A stretch of 64,000 bases of DNA from Chlorocebus sabaeus (taxonomy: Eukaryota > Chordata > Mammalia > Primates > Cercopithecidae), in NCBI RefSeq assembly GCF_047675955.1, contig NC_132918.1, positions 84,087,139 through 84,151,138 on the forward strand. Reading direction: 5' to 3'. Below the pieces are notes generated by a model, which did not search any database, was not told the origin of the DNA, and saw only the letters and a program-made list of their open reading frames with translations. The position numbers were made by a program, and so were the translations under genes. Below are positions 22,981 to 34,078 of the stretch, in pieces; within the stretch, counting starts at the first letter, position 1; each line of letters opens with the position of its first letter.

Positions 22981-24190
22981 TTTCTAAGTAAGTTACTTTT
23001 ACCATTAGAATAAAACTGTACACAATAGGGGCGACTCTGTGAGCAACAGTGTGGTCTTCCTTGGAAACCCTTCTTTAGGTTGGGGAGGGCAGGTGCAGTT
23101 TGCTGGAGGATGTGATAAGGCTGTAGTAAGTCTTCTCATAATCTGTTAATTCTGTTTCCAGGTCTCACTGCCACCACTACGTGCACATCTGCTTCCTCAC
23201 AGCACTGGCCTCTTGAGTAGCATCTGTCAGAAACAAAGTGTTGTTGGTTGAACCCCCAATGCTGTCTGCAATCCTTTTATAACTTTGACTCTCTACTTTG
23301 TGTCCAATCTTGGTATCAAAGGGGCCATCAACAAGCTCAAGAATCTTTCCCTTCACAGACTGCCCGAATAATAGTTTCTGTGCCTCTACACTCCCCGAGG
23401 AATAGATACACACCTTCGTCCCAGCCTCTCTCCACTTCCCAACTGCTGGAAACGCATCTGCAAAGAACTCTGCTTTCATGGGCCGAGCTGCGAATGCTGC
23501 CTTTCACGTGTGGCCCTGCAGCTGTTTGAACACGGTGGTCTTTCCGTCCAGGGACGTCTGCCAGCACACCTTCTCTACCACGGCCTGGATCATCTGTTGC
23601 AGATCATCCACTCCACTCCCATGCCGCATTTCTTCCTGCTGCAGGGATAGGAACAGTCCCATCCAGGTGAGCGTCCTCTTCAGCCTGTTTCCTCAAGAGA
23701 TTGATATCCTGCGGGCATTCCTCTTCTTCCTAATGTGTGCGCAGATACTCTAACGTTTTCTTCAATATAAGGAAATAAAATGTCCTTCCATGTCTAACAG
23801 GATCGGGTTGACTTCGGTGGGCACCAAAAGCACGACCATTTCCCTACTGAATGCCACTATGGGAATCTGCCTGTAGGTAGGGAGGACGTAGGGCAGCGTG
23901 GGCTGCGGCCCTGTATAGTCCTGGAGCCAGTGACTGCGTGCAGCCTGGCCTGTGTTGGGAGAGGCCGCATCAGCACACCCGGAACTAGAGAAGGCTGCTG
24001 CCCAGAAGCCCTGAATTCATCCAAAAAATAAGAATATTCTTTTATATAACCAGGGTACAATCATAATCAAGAAATTAACTTGAGTGCAGTATTTAATCTT
24101 ATAGATATTATTCACATTTCATCAATTGTATCACTTATATCTTTCACAGTAAAAGGAGAAAAACTCGAACATTTTATAGGGAAATATGTT

Positions 24191-25334
24191 CTCTAATGTA
24201 GGACCCTGGGGTTTGCTGTATTATTTCAAAGGGAACTCAATTACTTCTCTGATTCATTTTCATTTCTCTCTCTCTTTCTCTCATTCTCTCTCTAACAAAC
24301 CCACCCTAATTTTTGACCATTGAAAGTACTTTATAGTCAACCACCCTAGAATCTCTCTACCTATATCTAACTAGATCTCTACTTGTTCCAGTCCTTGTTA
24401 GAACAGGAAAACAGTCATTTAAAGCGATGCAGAAATAATAAAGTTTAATATAGAAATTAGGGATTACCTGGGAGAGAAATCAGGAAGGGTATATCCAAAA
24501 TGTTAGAAAAAAAAGCCTGAAACTCTGTAGTGAGTAGTTATAAAATGTATTAGGAAACAGATGCTATTCTTGATTTTCAGGGAGAGCCCCCAACTGACTA
24601 TTTTGGTTAGCTGAATAACTTCCTTCTGGTTAGCTGTGTGCCTGCCTCGATCTCCCAAATCCTGCCTTTCAAAATCTCACGTGAGTTCTTCTTATCAGCA
24701 AAGTCAAATCTGGAATCATAGCGCAAAGGAGGTTCTGGAGAATCTAGATAGAAGGCGTCCAGTTAACGCTTCCAAGTTTTTCTGGTGAGTAAGTGGTGCC
24801 CTACAGTAGGAGAGAGAATGGACAGGAAAACATCCGGCTGGCCCAGGAAATCTCTTTCTGGAAAAGTATTCAAATACTTAGGAATACATTGCTAAATTCT
24901 GTCACCAGACCCATGATAGAGATAATTGGATCTCCCTTTCCCACCAGAATGTCAAATTTGTTTTTGTTATCGTCACTTTCCCCAGTGGATTTACCCTAAT
25001 CTAAAGAGGGCTTCTTTTTATTATTGATACCTTTCGTTTCTATTAGAAATTCTTGATTTTTTTGTTACAATTAATTAGTGTTAGTTGAGCTACCATGACT
25101 TTTCATGACCTTGATGCTAACCTTGGTCGCAGTTTATTGTTCCATGGAGGACATACTATTCAAGTTGGCCCAATTACAGTGTTTTTCCCTGTTTTTTCAT
25201 TTCTCATGTTTTTCTAATGTTTTTTTTATTTCTAAAAATAGCTGAATTGTATGATATATCTAGAGCAAACAAAGATTGCATCCGTCAGTAGAAATTAGGT
25301 TATGCTGTGGTAACAAATAAAACCAAAATCTCAG
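24191..25334. other. No gene recognised; CT-rich tract
   Basis: A (TC)n-rich tract lies at 24260-24296. A moderately old interspersed repeat may be present around 24450-24750, but I cannot name it. No gene evidence. Confidence 0.4.
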
Positions 25335-25634
25335 TTTTTTTTTTTTTTTTTTTTGAGACAGAGTTTGGTTGTCACCCAGGCTGGAGTCCAGTGGTGCAAT
25401 CACTGCTCACTGCAGTCTTAAACTCCTTGGCTTGAGTGATTCTCCTACTTAAGCCTCTCAAGTAGCTGGGACTACAGGCACATGCCACCCCAGCCAGATA
25501 GTTTTTTATTCTTTTGTAAAGACTAGGTTTTGCTGTGTTGTCCAGGCTGGTCTTAAACTCTGGGCCTGAAGTGGTCCTACTGCGTTGACCTGCCAAAGTG
25601 TTGGGATTATAGGTGTGAGCCACTGCACCTGATC
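25335..25634 (-). mobile_element. Alu SINE (old, AluJ-like), minus strand
   Basis: 19-nt T-run, then a diverged Alu complement ending 'gagccactgcacctgatc'. Substitutions throughout, including 'cagactaggttttgctg'-like positions, fit an AluJ age. Confidence 0.9.
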
Positions 25635-28600
25635 TACAGTATTTTTTTTTTTTGGTGACGCAATCTTATTTACTGCTCATTCAGTTTCTATTGAAGATCT
25701 AGGTGTTTCTACAGGACAACTGTATCCCATGTGCTGACTCCGTATTTTAAGTTGCTTAAATATTTTGGTCTCCCCAAATAGATGCAAGTTTCTACAATTA
25801 TGGTAGGGGAAGAATCAAACTAGAGAATCATGTATCTGCAATGAAATGCTTCCACTTACAGTTCATGGTCAAACTAAGTCAAAGGGCCATGTCCAACTTG
25901 GAGAGGTAGATTAGTGGAATCCTTCATGTACTCATAAATAGAGAATATCTAGATATTGGTGAACAATTATAATACTTACCCTAAGGACCCCAAAGTTCTA
26001 TGGACTTCTGACTGACTATTCAGTTGGAGTTAAATGATTAAGGAAGGTAAGTATGATGCCTCTATGATCTTAGAACACATAAGTCAGTACTAAGAAAAAT
26101 ATTTGCTCTCTCTTTCTGTTTTTGCTATTACTTTGATTACTAAGCTTGAGAAAGTCTAACAAAAATGATGCTATTCCTTTACATTTTGCTCAGCATTGTA
26201 GATGAACTATTAGTCTTTTATATAATGTCTCCTCTAAGTTAGAAATCTAGTGTTGAAGCTAATAGTAGGGTACTGTTTATGCAGCTTACCACCCAGGGTT
26301 GCTGTGAACCTCAAGGGAAATAATGGTTACAAAAGGGTTGGATATACTTTAATGTATTCAACAAATACTTTAAGGTGTTGTTATTGTTTATTTATTTATT
26401 TTTTTTCATTGAACTTTCATTAGGAGCATCTCAGGATGACTTTTCTGTTGAAATCATATTGGCTGATTCTTCAGTGGGCAAAACCCTCATTTCCAGACAA
26501 CCTAAAGGCCTTTCTTATCAGTAGATTCTCATAAGCATTTATGAGTGTAACAGGATGGAATAGGCTTGGGGTAGAAGGTAAGGATGCTCAGGACTAGTCT
26601 GTGATAAAAACGGGGTTCCAATGGAAAAATGAGGCAGCCTATGGTATAAATGTGAGCCCGCTGAGGTCTGCTGTGTGATTCTCTTTAATAGCAGAGTTGA
26701 GAGGTGTTAATGAGCATGACACAGGGCACGCAGCCATCGAGTGAATTAGTCATAGCTTGATTCTTTTATGTGCCTCGTCTAATGGCAAACATTACCCAGC
26801 AATCACAGCAGTATCACTCAGATGGAGCAGAAGGTGTGGAAGGGAGTAATGAGGCTGCCTAAAAACTGTTTTACAGAGCCCTGCACCAATTCACCACAGA
26901 TAACAGAACTCAGAGCCAGACAGATAATAGAAGCGACAGTCATTTATTGCTAAGAGACTGTCTGAATATTTGTGCATAAAACAGCCCACTCCAAGTTCTT
27001 TAATCACATTTCTTGAGAAAGAGTGGCAAAATGGAAAGCCACGTGTCAGGCTACTTCCATTAGTGTGTTCTAAATGAGTATAAAAAGGAATGAGCGGACA
27101 CGAAGAAAAAGAGAATACTGAAAAAGACTGCAGATCAGAAACAGCTTCTGGCTGTTTGAATTCGGCAAATTGGGACATCTTCTCCATGTGACTAGGACAG
27201 AGTGTTGGAAAATAATCTTATCCTAAAGTAATTTGATATTTAGGATTGTTGAAAAATGTCTTGGTTTACAGTTCTTCTTTGATTCCTAAAAGAGAGAATG
27301 GCTCACCCAGACCCCAGTTTTTTTCTTACTTCATACCTAGACTTTGGCACATTTTTAGTATTGTGGATAGTGAATGGAAGCATGTTTGGTAAAGGTCTAG
27401 GAGATGGAATTCATAGTTTTCCATAAGTTTTTTTTAAAGACCAACAATCTTATCTTTTTCCAAAAGGATCCCAAAAAGATTTAAAAGGAAATTTAATCAT
27501 ATTACAAGGTACCTCCTAATAGAATATGAAATTTGGAAACGTGGTTTTTCATATTTTTTCCTTGGCAATCATATTCTGCTATGGTGCCACATTTTAAGAG
27601 GGACATTAACTAGATGACGGGCATTCCAGAAAACATGTCTAAAATGTCACTGGAATATAAAACCATATCATTTAAAAATGTTTGAAGGGCCCAAAGAATT
27701 TAACATAAAGAGGATAGAGAGTGCATCGCTTGACAATAGTATTCAAATAGCGGGTATCTATTCCTCCTGTGAAAGAAGAATTGTATCTTCTGCAGGACTT
27801 AAGGGAGTAAGAAAGAATGACTAAATCAAAGTTAGAGTAAGTGTCTTAACCTGATTACAGGGAATGATTGTGCAGTGTTTAGAGCTGTCCAGAAATTGAA
27901 TGAGCTGTCTAGAAATTGAATGAACTGTCCAGAGCAGTGAGCTCCTTGTCAGTGGATGTGTTCAAGCAGAAGGCAAGTAACCACTTGCTAGACATATTTT
28001 AAAGAAGAGTTAAGATAGAGAGTTGTCTTAATTGATGTGATATCGACTTGAACCCAGGTGTCTGTGATATCAGTTAGTATTAGTCTCCTCAGGGAGGTTC
28101 TTGATGCATTGCAACCTGGGGCCCAGGAGATGGGCAAGGATGAATAAATTGTAACTTTAAAGGCTATATTTGAAATATTTTTTCTTATCTTCTGAATTCA
28201 GAAAGATTTCAATGTTTATATTATTATGACTGTAAAAGCAGGGTTTATTGTTAAGATAAATAATAAATTATGATTGCTTGAGTTTTATACAGTTCTTTGT
28301 TTTCCCTGAAGTCAATAGTTGCCTTGTTTATTAATTTTTCTTATTTTTAAGTACATATAACTAATCAGTTTCCAGATGTTCTGTTTTATAAAATACTTTG
28401 CATTATTATTTTATACACAGCCAAATGCACTAAGTCATCCATCAAGTGCATGTAGCAATTGGTACCCAACTCTTAGTTTTATATCCAACATCCATTGTCC
28501 CTTTTTCTTTTACTAATGGGAGGCTCATACAAACTTAAGGTAACAATATGTCTAGCTTTAGAAATTCATTTCCTAGCCTTTCTTGCAGCAAATATGTCCA

Positions 28601-29019
28601 TAAGACACAGCCTTCCAAAGAAGATGTAAATAGCTGTCTACTGGGGATTTAGGGATATTTCCTTTCCTCTTAAAGGCATTGCCTATTTCTCCTTATTACC
28701 ACCACCACCACATCCTCCTCTTCATCCTCCTTCTCTTTGTTTTTCCCCTCCTTTTCCACTCTGTCTTCTTCCTTCTTGTCTGATATACTGATTTTAGGTG
28801 AGGGGTTGTGCAGCGTTTATATCACATGAGGCAACTGTAAGAATAAAGATCTAAGTAGCAGGATTTTAGAGAGAGTAATGGCACTGCAAAACAGTCCAGC
28901 ACTTTTAATCTATGGATCTCTGCATAAATGTGGGAAAATATCTTTTAATTTAATGACTTTGGTAAAGCTTGTAAGATATCCAGTGAAATGCAACCCTAAC
29001 TGATACCAATGACGTTTCA
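25635..29019. other. No gene recognised; long unique stretch
   Basis: About 3.4 kb without a recognisable young transposable element or gene. Contains a T-run at 25642-25653, a TTTA-rich patch at 26388-26407, a 20-bp tandem repeat at 27882-27935 and a CT-rich patch at 28690-28770. The 98-codon minus-strand frame at 26891-27187 has no recognisable family. Confidence 0.45.
27882..27935. repeat. 20-bp tandem repeat, about 2.7 copies
   Basis: 'gagctgtccagaaattgaat' at 27882-27901 recurs at 27902-27921 with one change, then a partial third copy begins at 27922 with one change. Confidence 0.95.
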
Positions 29020-29510
29020 AATCAGTGTATTTCTCAATAAATTATGTTGATACATGTGTCTAGCTGTGTGGGAAAAAAGGAAGTGGAATCTTTTTCTTTT
29101 TACACCAAAATTAATTCTGTGGGAACTAATAATATCAATGTAAAAAAATGAGAGAAACCATTAAAGTTATAGAAAAACCTACAACATTTTATAAAATACA
29201 ATCTTCCATTGTGGAAGTTTTGTCTAAGTATTACTGAAACCACCAAGATAAAATGAAAATTAAATATAACCAAACAGCCATTAAAATTTTCTATGCAGAT
29301 GCCTTAATAAGGCAAGTAGATAATTGGTAAGAAAATTATGAGCACACCAAAGTAGAGAGCTAATATCCTTAATATACAAAGAGCTGTTCAATAGCAACAA
29401 GAAAAATATATCACAGTTAAAGAAAAATTGTCAAAGGAAACAGACAATTCCAAGAAAAAAGAAAAGCATCTGTGGAAAACCTCTCACAAACAGACTAAAT
29501 AAATAAAATA
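29020..29510 (+). mobile_element. Old L1M ORF2 C-terminal fragment, plus strand
   Basis: Diverged L1 landmarks on the plus strand: 'tacaccaaaattaattctg', 'taatatccttaatatacaa' and 'aggaaacagacaattccaa', in the order expected for the last third of ORF2. No open frame remains. Confidence 0.6.
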
Positions 29511-30160
29511 CAATAACAAATAAAAATAATTAAAGTAGATATAATGAAAGAAGCCAATTAAAATTATAAACGATATCCTCAGAGAGATATAAAAATATGG
29601 AATATTCTGCAAATAAAAATATGATGTTTCATATATTTAAAAACCAAACAAACAAGAAACAAGAACAACTGGAGAATAAAAAAGAGCTTTGGGAGATTAA
29701 AAGTATGTAATAAGAAAGTCTGAAGAATAGCTGGAATATAGACTTAAGGAAATAACCAGGAAATTAAAATAAGAAAAGACAAAGAACATAGTTAATAGAA
29801 TAAAGAAGAAAATTGAAAGACTAAACCATAAACTCAAAGAATCAACTATCAGGAACTCTGGAAATAAAGACCAGAGTAAACAGTGAAGAAGAAATTACCC
29901 AATCAACGATTGAAAAAAAAATCCCAGATCCAAAGGACTTGACTTTTCAGGTTGAAGATGTACATGTCATGGTTATCATAAGAAGCAAAAAAAGACCAAG
30001 ATTACTGTGGACAGAGAGAAGTTTTCTAAAAGCTACTAGGAGAGAAGATGCCATATACAAAAAGATCAGAAATAAAAATGGCATCTCCATCTATCTGTAT
30101 TTGACTTTAACATTGAATCTGGAAAATATGTTGAAATTAATTAAATATGTTTTCTACTGA
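29511..30160 (+). mobile_element. Old L1M or HAL1 ORF1-region fragment, plus strand
   Basis: 'aaaaatcccagatccaaag', 'gagaagatgccatatacaa' and 'agatcagaaataaaaatgg' correspond to the ORF1 C-terminal region of old L1 or of the ORF1-only HAL1 elements. It lies downstream of an ORF2 fragment, so the two are separate insertions or a rearrangement. Confidence 0.55.
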
Positions 30161-30310
30161 AACTGAGTCTTAAACTATGAGATACGTCTTAGCTATGAGT
30201 AACGTGACTACAAGAGGGCCTTGGTGCTAGAGGTTGCGTACACTGGCATAAACTGTTTCCATTGCTGGAAAAACAACTCAAAGCAAGTGAGGTTCTTCAG
30301 TGCCAGTTCA
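30161..30310. other. No feature recognised
   Basis: Short unique stretch between old L1 sequence and the Alu. Confidence 0.4.
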
Positions 30311-30321
30311 AAGTGCTTTTT

Positions 30322-30645
30322 CTTTCTTTCTTTCTTTCTTTCTTTTTTTTTTTTTTCTTTTTGAGATGGAGTCTTACTCTGTCACCCAGGTTGGAGTGCA
30401 GTGGTGCAATCTTGGCTCACTGCAACCTCTACCTTCCAGGTTCAAGCGAGTATCCTCCCTCAACCTCCTTAGTAGCTGGAATTACAGGTGCGTGCCACCA
30501 TGCCTGGCTAATTTTTTGTATTTTTAGTAGAGATGGCATTTCACCAGATTGGTCAGACTGCTCTCGAACTCCTGACCTCATGATCCACCAGCCTCAGCCT
30601 CCCAAAGTGGTGGGATTACAGGCATGAGCCACTGTGCCCGGCCAG
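30322..30645 (-). mobile_element. Alu SINE (AluS-like), minus strand
   Basis: Tail complement is a (TTTC)n microsatellite plus T-run, then a full Alu complement ending 'gccactgtgcccggcc'. Perfect 11-bp target-site duplication 'aagtgcttttt' at 30311-30321 and 30646-30656. Confidence 0.97.
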
Positions 30646-30656
30646 AAGTGCTTTTT

Positions 30657-30973
30657 AAATTCGTATCATTTATGTTTTCCTCTCTCTCTCCCTCCTTTTA
30701 TGTACTTTTTTCTTTGGCAAACATTTTCAAGATTTGACATAGGTAGAGGAATTTCTAAGCTGAGAAGCACCCATTCTATTGCCTTATGTGTCACTTTTCC
30801 CCTGGGGCTCTCACTGTAATCACTGGCTCCATTAGGTTTTCCACTTTAAATACTCTCTTACTTTCTGTACAGTTCAGAAAATCTTTCCTTGGATTTTTAA
30901 ATACATCAAACTCTGAAGAAAGCTATAGGAAATGTTTTTCTTATGAGGTGCAGTGTAACGTTTTGATCTTCTA
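30657..30973. other. No feature recognised
   Basis: Unique sequence with a CTCTC-rich patch near 30678-30693. Confidence 0.4.
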
Positions 30974-31086
30974 GAGTGACCAGTTGTTCCAGTTTGCCAG
31001 AGGCTGAGAGGGTTACTGGAACACGAGAATTTCAGCTTTAAAACCAGGATAGTTCTAGGTAAACTGAGATGAGTTGGTCACCCTCA
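30974..31086. mobile_element. Short non-autonomous DNA transposon (hAT-like MER element)
   Basis: About 113 bp with terminal inverted repeats: 'agagtgaccagttgttc' at the left and 'gagttggtcaccct' at the right pair with each other. The interior 'actggaacacgagaatttc' and 'aaaaccaggatagttctag' fits a known small palindromic mammalian MER element. I am not sure which family. Confidence 0.6.
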
Positions 31087-31439
31087 ATCTGACTCAAGTA
31101 GCTCACTGTCTAAGATAGCTACCTTTCAGCCTCAAAGAATGGCCACAACCTCTCAGGTTCCTGGAAAAAAAGGTATCATCTCTACAGTTCCTGGAAATAA
31201 CGTTGTGATGGGACATCTGAACAATTACAATCCAGGAGCTGTCTCCTATATATCTTTATGACTATATCACCAAGTATAACAAGGGAAATTTTCTCCTCTG
31301 TACTTCCTACCCCTTGCTCTTCTCCCAAGACCCTGATTTCTGTTTCCAGTTTGAGACACGATTTTCCCCCATTGGCTTTACTTTAGAAAGATCCTTTTTC
31401 TACACATCAGAATTTAACTTTGCCCTTGCCAGAGAATAA
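31087..31439. other. No feature recognised
   Basis: Unique sequence with no recognised repeat or gene. Confidence 0.4.
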
Positions 31440-32045
31440 AAAATTCACATTCATTCATTCATTCATTCACTCCCTCACTCATTTGTTCAATTAAAAAACA
31501 TATGAAGTTCTTGCTAAGGGTCAGGCACGATTTTAGGTGCTGGGAATTTGGTGGTTAAAAAAAAGAAAGTGTTCTTGCTGCCATGAAACTTACGTTCTTA
31601 TGGGAGCAGACCATTAACAAACAAAGAAACAGAAATATGAAACTAACATAATGTAGATGTGTATAAAATCAAGTGGTGTGATGGGATAAAAAATAATGGA
31701 TGTGTTTTAAATTGGGCATTAAGGAAAGACCTTTGTAAGGAAATCAAATGTGAGCTGTAGCTTAGAAATACGAGAAGAAGTTAGCTCTGAGAAGGTTTAG
31801 GGAAAAGAAGAGTAAGAATTATAAAGTTCCCCAAATGGGAGACAACTGGACCTGTTTAAGACACATGTAGAAGGCCAGTATGGCTGGAACATAGGAAACA
31901 CATATAGTATTATTTGATGTTGGAAAGGCAGAAAGGAACCAGAGCATGCTAGAGTTTTGTGGGTCATGGAAAGAATTTGTGTAAAGACACTAGATGGTTT
32001 TGAAAAAGAGAGTGATATAGTCTGAATTATATTAAAAATATTAAT
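31440..32045 (-). repeat. L2 LINE, reverse orientation (left part)
   Basis: Starts with (ATTC)n 'cattcattcattcattcac', then the reverse complement of the L2 3' end ('taggtgctgggaatttggt', 'aaacttacgttcttatggg') and the upstream body ('ggccagtatggctggaaca', 'agttttgtgggtcatggaa'). Resumes at 32575 after an L1 insertion. Confidence 0.75.
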
Positions 32046-32049
32046 CTTT

Positions 32050-32572
32050 TTTAATCAGTGGCTAAATGGATAAAAAATGTGGTACACATACACAGTGGAA
32101 TACTATTCGGTCATGAAAAGGAATGAAACCCTGTCATCTGCGGCAACACGGAGGGAACTGGAGTTCATTTTGTTAAGTGATAAGCCGGGCACATAAAGAC
32201 TAATATCACACATTCTCACTCATGTGTGAGCTAAAGAAATTGATCTTATAGAAGTAGAGAGTAGAATGATGGTTACCAGAGGCTGCGGGGGTGTGGGAGG
32301 AAATGAAGAGAGGTTTGGTAATGGGCACTAAAATGTAATTGGACTGAAGGAACTAGCTATTGTTCAGTAGCACAATATAGGAACTAGCTATTGTTCAGGG
32401 TGCCAGTAGTTCACAGTAATTTATTGTATATTTCAAAGTAGCTAGAAGGGAATATTTGGAATGCTTCCAACACAAAGAAATGATAAATGTTTGAGGTGAT
32501 GAGTATCCTAATTACCGGTATTTGGTCATTACAGTTATTATATATCAATGAAAAACATAAATCTCTTTGGCT
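32050..32572 (+). mobile_element. 5'-truncated L1 (L1MA/L1MB type) 3' end, plus strand
   Basis: Plus-strand L1 ORF2 end and 3'UTR: 'gtggtacacatacacagtg', 'ggttaccagaggctgcggg', 'tttattgtatatttcaaag' and 'gataaatgtttgaggtgat'. Inserted in an L2 copy. Carries a 31-bp internal tandem duplication at 32349-32398. Confidence 0.85.
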
Positions 32573-32574
32573 AC

Positions 32575-32830
32575 TGTGTGGAAAGGATCATAGGAGCTAA
32601 GGGTAAAGGTAGTGAGACCAATTAGGAAGGTGGTGTGTGGTTGTTCAGGGGAATTAAGAGCTGGCTTGTTCTAGGGTTGAATCAGTGGAGCAGGAAAGCG
32701 GTTGAAGTTGGGACATATTTTGAAGGTGAAGATAACAGGACTCCCTGTTGGATTAAATGGGGTTGTGGTGAGGGAAAGAGAAGCCTCCTTGACTTCTGGT
32801 GTGAGTCAAAGGCAGCTGTTGGTGTCTAAA
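32575..32830 (-). repeat. L2 LINE, reverse orientation (right part)
   Basis: Continues the L2 of 31440-32045: 'agtgagaccaattaggaag', 'gggacatattttgaaggtg' and 'aagcctccttgacttctgg' follow in the expected reverse-complement order. Confidence 0.7.
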
Positions 32831-32959
32831 TACTATTCATTTGTCACAGCACTCATGGCATGCCTATAATAAGAGCTACAGAAAAGAGACCATTCTGAAG
32901 TAAGCAGAGCATTTTCCTATGACATTACAAATTTCTCCACCACAATATGGACAGTATGC

Positions 32960-33180
32960 ATAGGCGTTAGGAGCAGTGGCTCTGGAGCCATAGTGCTTAA
33001 TTGCGCAGTTTCATCCTGCCATATGGTGACTATGGATCTAGGTCAAAATAACTTATTTGCCCTTTTTTTCTTATGAGGAGAATAAGTAATACACACTTCA
33101 TAGGATTCTGTGAAAATTAAATGAGGTAACGCGTGAAACGTACTTAGGAAAATGCCTGGCAAGAAATGATAGTTATTATA
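32960..33180 (+). repeat. MIR SINE
   Basis: Good MIR order: 'gcagtggctctggagccat', 'tatggtgactatggatcta', 'gaggagaataagtaataca', 'gtgaaaattaaatgaggta' and 'gcctggcaagaaatgatag'. Confidence 0.75.
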
Positions 33181-33184
33181 TTTA

Positions 33185-33645
33185 TTAATTTTTTTCATGG
33201 CTGCATAATATTTGATTATATAAATGCATTAATTTATATAATAGATCTCCCCACTTTCTTAGATATTTAGATGATTTCTAATGGGCTTTATTAGCTATAG
33301 TTCTACAATGAGCACTCATATATATATACATACATACATATTTTTCCATTATTATGATTATTTATTCACGATAAATTTCTATGGTTTGAATTTGGTGGCT
33401 TGAATAATCTAAAAGACACATGATTTAAGGGTTTTGATACATATTGCCAAATATTATACCCATTTATACTTCCACTAGCTGAGTACGTCCTTACACCATA
33501 GCCAAATTTGGATATTATGGTAAAAAAGAAAATAACACATTTACACGTTTGATAGAAAAAAATTACATTCTTATTACTTCAGTTGACTTTAAAAATTATG
33601 GAATAGACTGAATGTTTTATGCAATAGTTAGCTGTTGGCCAGTTT
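33185..33645 (-). mobile_element. Old L1 (L1ME-like) 3' fragment, minus strand
   Basis: Complement blocks 'catggctgcataatatttg', 'catattgccaaatattata' and 'acttccactagctgagta' follow the L1ME 3'-region order. Heavily diverged. Confidence 0.5.
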
Positions 33646-34065
33646 TCTTTTGGAGTATTTGGATTTTTGTTTTTAATTTGTAGCAGTGTTTACCTGCTAT
33701 TTTTGCTTCAATTTAATTTAGTTTATCATTTGGTGGTGGTTGTTGGATTCAATGTGTACATCTTTTACTATATTGCATCTGCCTTCTTCATCCTGATATC
33801 ATGTAAACATCAACCATATTTTTAAAGGGCTAATTTATTTCAGCATATGGTATAAATTTATACCATAGATTTTATGATGTAAACCTAATATCTAGGTTTT
33901 TATTTTTCAAATTAGTTAAGTAATTGTTCCATATCCTTTATTTAACTCTTGAATTTTTTGTTCTCCTTTAATTTAAAATGCTTACCCTAAAAAATTACTG
34001 AGCTATTTCTACAGGAGTTTGTATATAAGTATGCAGATGGATTCATTTTTAAAAATGGAACACAC
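33646..34065. other. No gene recognised
   Basis: AT-rich unique sequence with a 22-nt perfect palindrome at 33846-33867. Confidence 0.4.
33846..33867. repeat. 22-nt perfect palindrome
   Basis: 'tatggtataaa' directly followed by 'tttataccata', its reverse complement. Confidence 0.9.
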
Positions 34066-34078
34066 TTACCTCATTTTT

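Larger units (their letters stand above)
21712..24029 (-). pseudogene. ENOPH1P: Processed pseudogene of ENOPH1 (enolase-phosphatase 1), minus strand
   Basis: The parent enzyme is a cytosolic HAD-family phosphatase of the methionine salvage pathway. Minus-strand translation of 23177-23479 is highly similar to residues ~130-230, with SSGSVEAQKLLFG and FDTKIGHKVES intact. Start-codon equivalent is at 23837-23839 and stop equivalent near 23075-23077; there are no introns. Lesions: about 29 nt deleted just after the D-x-E-G of HAD motif I (near 23780); a small insertion near 23610-23630; an in-frame TGA replacing Trp at 23504-23506; a shift after RPGN near 23150. The left end has a T-run (A-tail complement) preceded in sense by AATAAA about 20 nt upstream. 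The 14-bp duplication 'aagaatattctttt' (21698-21711, 24030-24043) flanks the unit. UTR extents are inferred. Dead copy, made by L1 machinery. Confidence 0.9.
21085..24190. repeat. Old L1-type 3'-region repeat split by later insertions
   Basis: Left part 21130-21388 ('gttacaaaaatagtacaag', 'tctcagagtaagttgcaaa') and right part 24044-24185 ('gggtacaatcataatcaag', 'cagtaaaaggagaaaaac') are consecutive blocks of one mammalian L1M 3'-region repeat. They are separated by an Alu and by the ENOPH1 pseudogene. A possible further continuation occurs near 25080-25200 ('catgaccttgatgctaacc'). Confidence 0.55.

Noticed and set aside
22129..23023. Open frames rich in Ile-His and Tyr-Ile on both strands
   Set aside because: They are translations of TA/CA/TG dinucleotide microsatellites.
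23248..23753. Plus-strand open frames opposite the ENOPH1 copy
   Set aside because: They are antisense shadows of the former coding sequence.
30262..30627. 121-codon open frame ending in typical 'LSPRLECSGAILAHC' sequence
   Set aside because: This is the well-known translation of an antisense Alu; similar frames occur at 15350, 21449, 57694, 59433 and 59652.
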